Assembly (NCBI GenBank): GCA_018065005.1
Contig: JAGHUD010000050.1
Span: 1-38,239 of the forward strand
Length of the DNA stretch: 38,239 nucleotides
Reading direction: 5' to 3'
Source of the DNA: Candidatus Physcousia equi
GTDB taxonomy: Bacteria; Bacteroidota; Bacteroidia; Bacteroidales; Bacteroidaceae
Position 1 is the stretch's first letter. Each line of letters begins with the position of its first letter. Shown here in pieces: positions 34,452 to 38,239 of this stretch. The notes under the pieces are model-generated. The model had not been told where the DNA came from. It was given only the letters and a program-made list of their open reading frames with translations, and made no database searches. The translations under genes and the position numbers were made by a program.

Positions 34452-34485
34452 TGTGGAGAGGGAATAAAAGGGGATTGAAGCTAAG

Positions 34486-34525
34486 GTTCTGCCCCATCAG
34501 ACAGGGTGGAACTGTTCTTTTTTTT
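34486..34525 (+). terminator. Possible weak terminator between yidC and the S9 peptidase gene
   Basis: GTTCTGCCC (34486-34494) can pair with GGGTGGAAC (34504-34512) using two G-U pairs, and eight T follow at 34518-34525 on the plus strand. No plus-strand gene ends nearby, so it could only stop antisense transcripts, or act poorly on yidC transcripts through the A run on the other strand. A run of seven G follows at 34530-34536. Confidence 0.25.
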
Positions 34526-34554
34526 CGGAGGGGGGGTGGGTTGGCTCTCCGCTG

Positions 34555-36447
34555 TTACTTTCTCTTTTGCTGTTCTTTGAGCTGGCGGAGCTGCTCTTGT
34601 TGCTTCTGCATGGCTTCGAGGCGTGCTGCCATTCCGGAGAGCTTCTTAGGGTCGCTCTTGTGCTGCTCTCGATAGGCTTCGAGTTGTGCAAGCAACTTCT
34701 TGTCGTCGGTGGTCTTGCGCAGATACCACATGATGAGAATGCTGGTCAGACCAGAGAGGAAGTAGTAGTAGCAGAGACCGCTCGAATAGGTGTTGAACAT
34801 GAAGAAGAACATGATGGGCATGCCATACATCATGTAGCGCATAACCTTCATTTGTCCGGCTTGCTCGGTCGACATCTGGTCGCGCTGCTGGCGCATGGAA
34901 ATCCATGTGTTGACAATGTTTGTGATGCAGAACAGGAGGCAGAAGATGCTCAGGTGGTCGCCGATGAGGGGGAGGTCTGTGCCCCAGTTGATGAGCTCAT
35001 CGTAGGCAGAAAGGTCGTCTGCCCAAAGGAAGCTCTCGCCGCGCAACTGTATGGCATTGGGCACAAAGTTGAAGAGGGCAATCCAGATGGGCATCTGGAT
35101 GAGCATGGGCAGACATCCACCCATGGGCGAAACGCCGTATTCGCGATAGATGCCCATCATCTCCTGCTGCTTCTTCATGGCATCTTCCTTTTTGGGATAT
35201 TTCTGCGAGAGTGCATCGATCTTTGGACGAAGCACACGCATGCGTGCACTCGAAAGGAAACTCTTTCGTGTGGTGGGATAGACAATCACCTTGATGAGGA
35301 TGGTGAGCAGGAGCAGAACCAAACCCATGCTGAGTCCCCATCCACTCAGCCAGTCGAAGATGTAGAGGATGAAGAAGCGATTGATCCACTTGAAGAGTGG
35401 CCATCCCAGATAGACGAGTTCTTCGAGGTCGATGTCCTTGGAGGATAGGCTCATCTTGTTGTGTTCCTTCAGGAGATGATAGTCGTTGGGACCTAAGTAG
35501 AGCTGCATGGTGGTTGCCTTCTTGCCCGTTGGGTCGAAACTGGTCTGGAGGTCGGCACAGTAGTATTTAAGCGTGTCGCCGGCATCGTAGGAGTTGCTGG
35601 TGAGCGATGCGTTGGTGAAGTCGTCGTGGCCGATGAGCACGCAGCTGAAGAACTGATTCTTGAAGGCTACCCAATCGAGCGTTTCCTCAATGTTTTCAGT
35701 GTTTTGGCCCATTGCGGTCACATAGTCAGAGTCGTCGTCTTTCTCCTTGTAGGTGAGTGTGGCATATCGGCTTTCAAAGGAGCGACCTTTCTCTTGCTGC
35801 TGGCAGTAGTCCTCCCAGATGATCTTCATCTTGTTGCCTCCGAGCGAGAGCTCTTCACCCAGATTGCAGGCTTGGACGGTGAAGTCGGTCATGAAGGAGT
35901 TCGGGCGGAGCTTGTAGTTGAAGTCGAGGGTGCCCCCGTTGGCGGCGGTGAGTCGCATGGTAACGGTTGAGTCGGTCTGATTGACCGCGTCGAAATAGTA
36001 GTCTTCGCTGTTGATGAGCTCTTTGCGTCCCTCCAGGATGAGCTGCATCTTGGTGCGTTCGGCACTGAGCAGCGTCACGGGGCTTTTCTTGTCGCGTGCC
36101 TTGTAGTCGCCCAGCAGGGTGGCATTGGTCAGCGTGCCTCCGTGTGTGTTGAGTGTGACGGCTACTTTATTGTTTTTCAGCACGATTTCTTTCTCCTCAC
36201 CGTCGCGGTGGTTGAAGAAAGCCTTGGTGCTGTCTGTGCGCAGTGCGAGACGTGTGGAGTCGTCTTGGATGGCATTGATTGAATCTTGTGTTGCTTGGCG
36301 GATGGAGTCGCGCACGGCAGCCTCACGCAGCTCCTGGTTGTAGCGTTCTTGTGCTTCGATTTCCTCTTTGCTGGGTCGGCTGAAATAACTGAATCCAACG
36401 AGGACGGTACCGATAAGCACGAATCCTGTAATAGTGTTCTTATCCAT
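34555..36447 (-). CDS. yidC: Membrane protein insertase YidC
   Basis: A 630-residue insertase that places proteins into the inner membrane, alone or with SecYEG. It has an N-terminal helix (about residues 5-22), a large periplasmic P1 beta-sandwich (about 55-350), then the conserved five-helix core (about 365-570). The core includes the positively charged TTRKSFLSSARMRVLRP and coupling helices KYPKKEDAMKKQQEMMGIY, with GGCLPMLIQMPIWIALFNF and MFNTYSSGLCYYYFLS. The basic Lys/Gln-rich tail is typical of a ribosome-binding extension. ATG at 36447 is chosen over an in-frame ATG seven codons upstream because it gives the standard MDKNT start. A perfect -7 box lies 32 bp upstream. Confidence 0.97.
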   Translation of the reverse strand: MDKNTITGFVLIGTVLVGFSYFSRPSKEEIEAQERYNQELREAAVRDSIRQATQDSINAIQDDSTRLALRTDSTKAFFNHRDGEEKEIVLKNNKVAVTLNTHGGTLTNATLLGDYKARDKKSPVTLLSAERTKMQLILEGRKELINSEDYYFDAVNQTDSTVTMRLTAANGGTLDFNYKLRPNSFMTDFTVQACNLGEELSLGGNKMKIIWEDYCQQQEKGRSFESRYATLTYKEKDDDSDYVTAMGQNTENIEETLDWVAFKNQFFSCVLIGHDDFTNASLTSNSYDAGDTLKYYCADLQTSFDPTGKKATTMQLYLGPNDYHLLKEHNKMSLSSKDIDLEELVYLGWPLFKWINRFFILYIFDWLSGWGLSMGLVLLLLTILIKVIVYPTTRKSFLSSARMRVLRPKIDALSQKYPKKEDAMKKQQEMMGIYREYGVSPMGGCLPMLIQMPIWIALFNFVPNAIQLRGESFLWADDLSAYDELINWGTDLPLIGDHLSIFCLLFCITNIVNTWISMRQQRDQMSTEQAGQMKVMRYMMYGMPIMFFFMFNTYSSGLCYYYFLSGLTSILIMWYLRKTTDDKKLLAQLEAYREQHKSDPKKLSGMAARLEAMQKQQEQLRQLKEQQKRK

Positions 36448-36478
36448 AATATTTTTTGTATTGCACATTATAATCGCG

Positions 36479-36486
36479 CAAAATTA
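36479..36486 (-). promoter_or_regulatory. -7 box of yidC
   Basis: On the minus strand TAATTTTG matches TAnnTTTG, 32-39 bp upstream of the yidC ATG. The -33 element is not clear. The 186-bp divergent gap otherwise holds the DUF3078 promoter and AT-rich sequence. Confidence 0.5.
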
Positions 36487-36572
36487 CGAATTTTAATCGA
36501 ATATTGCGTAATTATGCTCTAAAAAAAGGACAAACGTTGTAAATATTCGCATTTTAGTGCCATATTTCTTGC

Positions 36573-36601
36573 TTTGGTGAAAAGAAGAAATATTATCTTC
36601 G
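36573..36601 (+). promoter_or_regulatory. Probable promoter of the DUF3078 gene
   Basis: TTTG at 36573-36576 and TATCTTCG at 36594-36601 are spaced by 17 bases, close to the Bacteroides pattern with one change in the -7 box. Transcription would begin about 25 bp before the ATG at 36634. Confidence 0.55.
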
Positions 36602-36633
36602 CATGCTAAATGCAACCATGATGCAGATAAACC

Positions 36634-37938
36634 ATGTTACGCAACTTCTTTCTTCTCCTTTTTATGCTACTCGCGAGCATTTCTCTCTCAGCACAACGAC
36701 GCGCAAAAACAGACTCGCTCTCGCTTGAGGCTAAGATGTATGCCGACTCCTTATTGCGCCTGGTGGAGAATCATGCCCACGATGACTCGATCGAGGTGCT
36801 CAAACCGCGTAGCATTCAGATGAACCCATACCTCTTTCCGCTCCTGGCGGGGCAGACACTTTTCAATGCGCCCCTAAGACAGTCTCTCGCGATTGGAGCA
36901 CCCGTGAAGACAGCTGACAGCCTTCTCCTCGCCTCCCGCTACATGAATCACTTGCTCGTGAAGGCGTACATGAGTGAACCGGTAATGTTCAAGCGAACTG
37001 AGAAGCAAGTGAGGGAGGAAGGTGTCTTCATCACGGATATTGCTTCTCCGCTCAACAATCGTCCCACAATAGCCGATCAGATTGAAGTGACAGAAATTGA
37101 GCATCAGGACACGGCTGGCATTGTTGCCTTCACCCACCGACCGAACTTCTGGACCTTCCGGGGCGATGTCTCGTTGCAGTTCACACAATCCTACTTTTCA
37201 GAGAATTGGTATATGGGAGGCGAAAATAATTATTCTGCCTTGTCGCTTGTGACCCTGGAGGCGAACTTCGACAACAAGAGAAAGATTCAGTGGGAAAATA
37301 AACTCGAAGCGCAACTGGGATTCCAAACAGCCAAAAGCGACACGGTGCATGCCCTCAAGGTGACCAACAATCTGCTCCGACTTACCAGCAAATTGGGCTT
37401 CAAGGCTACATCGCATTGGTTCTATACGACGCAGATGCAGACCCACACGCAAATCTATCCTAACTACAAGACCAACAGCGATGAGGTGACAACTGACTTC
37501 TTGTCTCCGTTGGTGCTCAATCTGTCCATTGGTATGGACTATAAACTGAAAAAGAAGCGGTTCAATGGATCGCTCTACATCGCGCCATTGGCAGTGAATA
37601 TGCAATACGTCAATCGCCCTGAACTTTACAAGCGCTACAACCAACAGGAAGAGGGGGCAACGAAGTGGAATTTCGGTCCAAACGTGACGATCAATTTCAC
37701 ATGGGACATTTGGGATAACGTGCAGTGGCGTTCGCGTCTGTATTGGTTCACCGATTTTCACTACACCAATATCGAGTGGGAGAATACCTTTTCGTTCAAT
37801 ATCAACAAATACCTCAACTGCCGCCTCTTCATCTATCCTAAGTATCTCGACGACAAACCATCCCACAAGAGCAGTCCAGAGGGCACCTATTGGATGATGA
37901 AGGAATGGCTCAGTTTGGGTGTGGGATACCGCTGGTGA
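36634..37938 (+). CDS. DUF3078-family probable outer-membrane protein
   Basis: A 434-residue exported protein with a signal peptide (1-20, MLRNFFLLLFMLLASISLSA). A helical and linker region runs to about residue 160. The DUF3078 barrel-like domain starts at NFWTFRGDVSLQFTQSYFSE (about 167-186) and includes the family block NWYMGGENNYSALSLV and IQWENKLEAQLGFQ. The protein ends in an aromatic strand (LSLGVGYRW), as outer-membrane barrels do. The function of DUF3078 is unknown. It is divergent from yidC, with its own promoter. Confidence 0.85.
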   Translation: MLRNFFLLLFMLLASISLSAQRRAKTDSLSLEAKMYADSLLRLVENHAHDDSIEVLKPRSIQMNPYLFPLLAGQTLFNAPLRQSLAIGAPVKTADSLLLASRYMNHLLVKAYMSEPVMFKRTEKQVREEGVFITDIASPLNNRPTIADQIEVTEIEHQDTAGIVAFTHRPNFWTFRGDVSLQFTQSYFSENWYMGGENNYSALSLVTLEANFDNKRKIQWENKLEAQLGFQTAKSDTVHALKVTNNLLRLTSKLGFKATSHWFYTTQMQTHTQIYPNYKTNSDEVTTDFLSPLVLNLSIGMDYKLKKKRFNGSLYIAPLAVNMQYVNRPELYKRYNQQEEGATKWNFGPNVTINFTWDIWDNVQWRSRLYWFTDFHYTNIEWENTFSFNINKYLNCRLFIYPKYLDDKPSHKSSPEGTYWMMKEWLSLGVGYRW

Positions 37939-38009
37939 GGCTTCGGGCAGAACTTGCCGGACGGCGGTTTCGCATCGGCAGACTGGGGTGTATTTTGCCC
38001 TACTCAACC

Positions 38010-38092
38010 ATTTCTGCTGCAGAACTTTTCAGTTTCTGCTGCAGAAACTTTTGGTTTCCGTAGCAGAAACTGAATGAGCCTGCAGCAGAAGG
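38010..38092. repeat. Four 17-bp palindromes in tandem at exact 22-bp period
   Basis: Units start at 38010, 38032, 38054 and 38076. The second is a perfect palindrome around one base, GTTTCTGC-T-GCAGAAAC. The first differs at its ends, the third has two inner changes, and the fourth keeps the right half GCAGCAGAA (11 of 17 positions match). Spacers of 5 bp (TTTCA, TTTTG, TGAAT) differ. The array begins 71 bp after the DUF3078 stop; 37939-38009 shows nothing else. Confidence 0.88.
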
Positions 38093-38171
38093 AAGCGGTA
38101 AAACAAAAAAAGCCCTCCTCTCCTTTGTTGTTCGTATAACCATCCGCGATAGCAGGTACATCCCTAAAACA

Positions 38172-38204
38172 ATAGCCGTCCAGTTTTTGGGCGGCTATAT
38201 TTTT
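38172..38204 (+). terminator. Intrinsic terminator downstream of the palindrome array
   Basis: ATAGCCGTCC (38172-38181) pairs with GGGCGGCTAT (38189-38198) with one G-U pair around a 7-base loop, followed by ATTTTT. It lies 234 bp after the DUF3078 stop, so the palindrome array is probably inside the 3' transcript. From 38205 to the end nothing is recognised. Confidence 0.8.
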
Positions 38205-38239
38205 GTCTTTATCCAACGGTCTGGGAGCAAATCACGATA

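Noticed and set aside
36448..36468. Longer yidC start at 36468
   Set aside because: The seven extra residues lie close to the -7 box and do not fit the conserved MDKNT start.
38010..38092. CRISPR array
   Set aside because: Units are only 17 bp with 5-bp spacers and degenerate toward one end, and no cas gene is present.

Overview
The window looks like the chromosome of a Bacteroidales bacterium, most likely Prevotellaceae. The evidence is the set of Bacteroidetes-specific families (DUF6452/DUF6048, DUF4199 next to a GT2, DUF3078), promoter boxes of the Bacteroides type (TTTG, then TAnnTTTG), weak or absent Shine-Dalgarno sequences, and a short C-terminal tail of Prevotella type IX secretion style on a large secreted glycosidase. 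No rRNA, tRNA or CRISPR array was seen. Genus-level placement is inference.

Layout. (1) 234-6592: an RND drug-efflux operon with lipoprotein adaptor, HAE1 pump and lipoprotein outer-membrane channel. A MITE-like element with a 5-bp target duplication sits between pump and channel, and the pump has an unusual hydrophobic insert in its periplasmic domain. (2) 6631-16697: a plus-strand run of DUF4199 membrane protein, GT2 glycosyltransferase, DUF6452 lipoprotein, DUF6048, ApbE flavin transferase, Crp/Fnr regulator, an M3 peptidase fused in frame to a dCMP deaminase, an S41 processing peptidase and a BamA/TamA-like barrel. (3) 16698-17579: an 0.9-kb scar zone holding imperfect repeats, a 40-codon stub of an opine-dehydrogenase-like gene, and a 354-bp element with perfect 16-bp inverted ends around a small interrupted reading frame. 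(4) 17580-22021, minus strand: a 1216-residue secreted glycosidase-like protein, a decayed IS1380 transposase start and an FHA-domain protein. (5) 22061-27643: a heavy-metal RND efflux operon (His-rich CusB-like adaptor, CusA/CzcA-like pump, TolC-like channel) with its own promoter and a strong terminator. (6) 27674-36447, minus strand: DUF1846, a 53-residue protein overlapping a zeta-toxin-like kinase, TrmD, an MFS transporter, an S9 peptidase and YidC. (7) 36573-38239: divergent DUF3078 gene, a tandem array of four palindromes at exact 22-bp period, and a terminator.

How the parts fit. Much of the content serves the cell envelope: two efflux systems, membrane protein insertion (YidC), an Omp85-type barrel, several exported peptidases and exported proteins of unknown function. 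The least expected items are the M3-deaminase fusion, the RND pump with an apparent extra transmembrane hairpin, the zeta kinase with a tiny overlapping partner gene, two small inverted-repeat elements, and the degraded gene stubs in the two longest gene-poor gaps.
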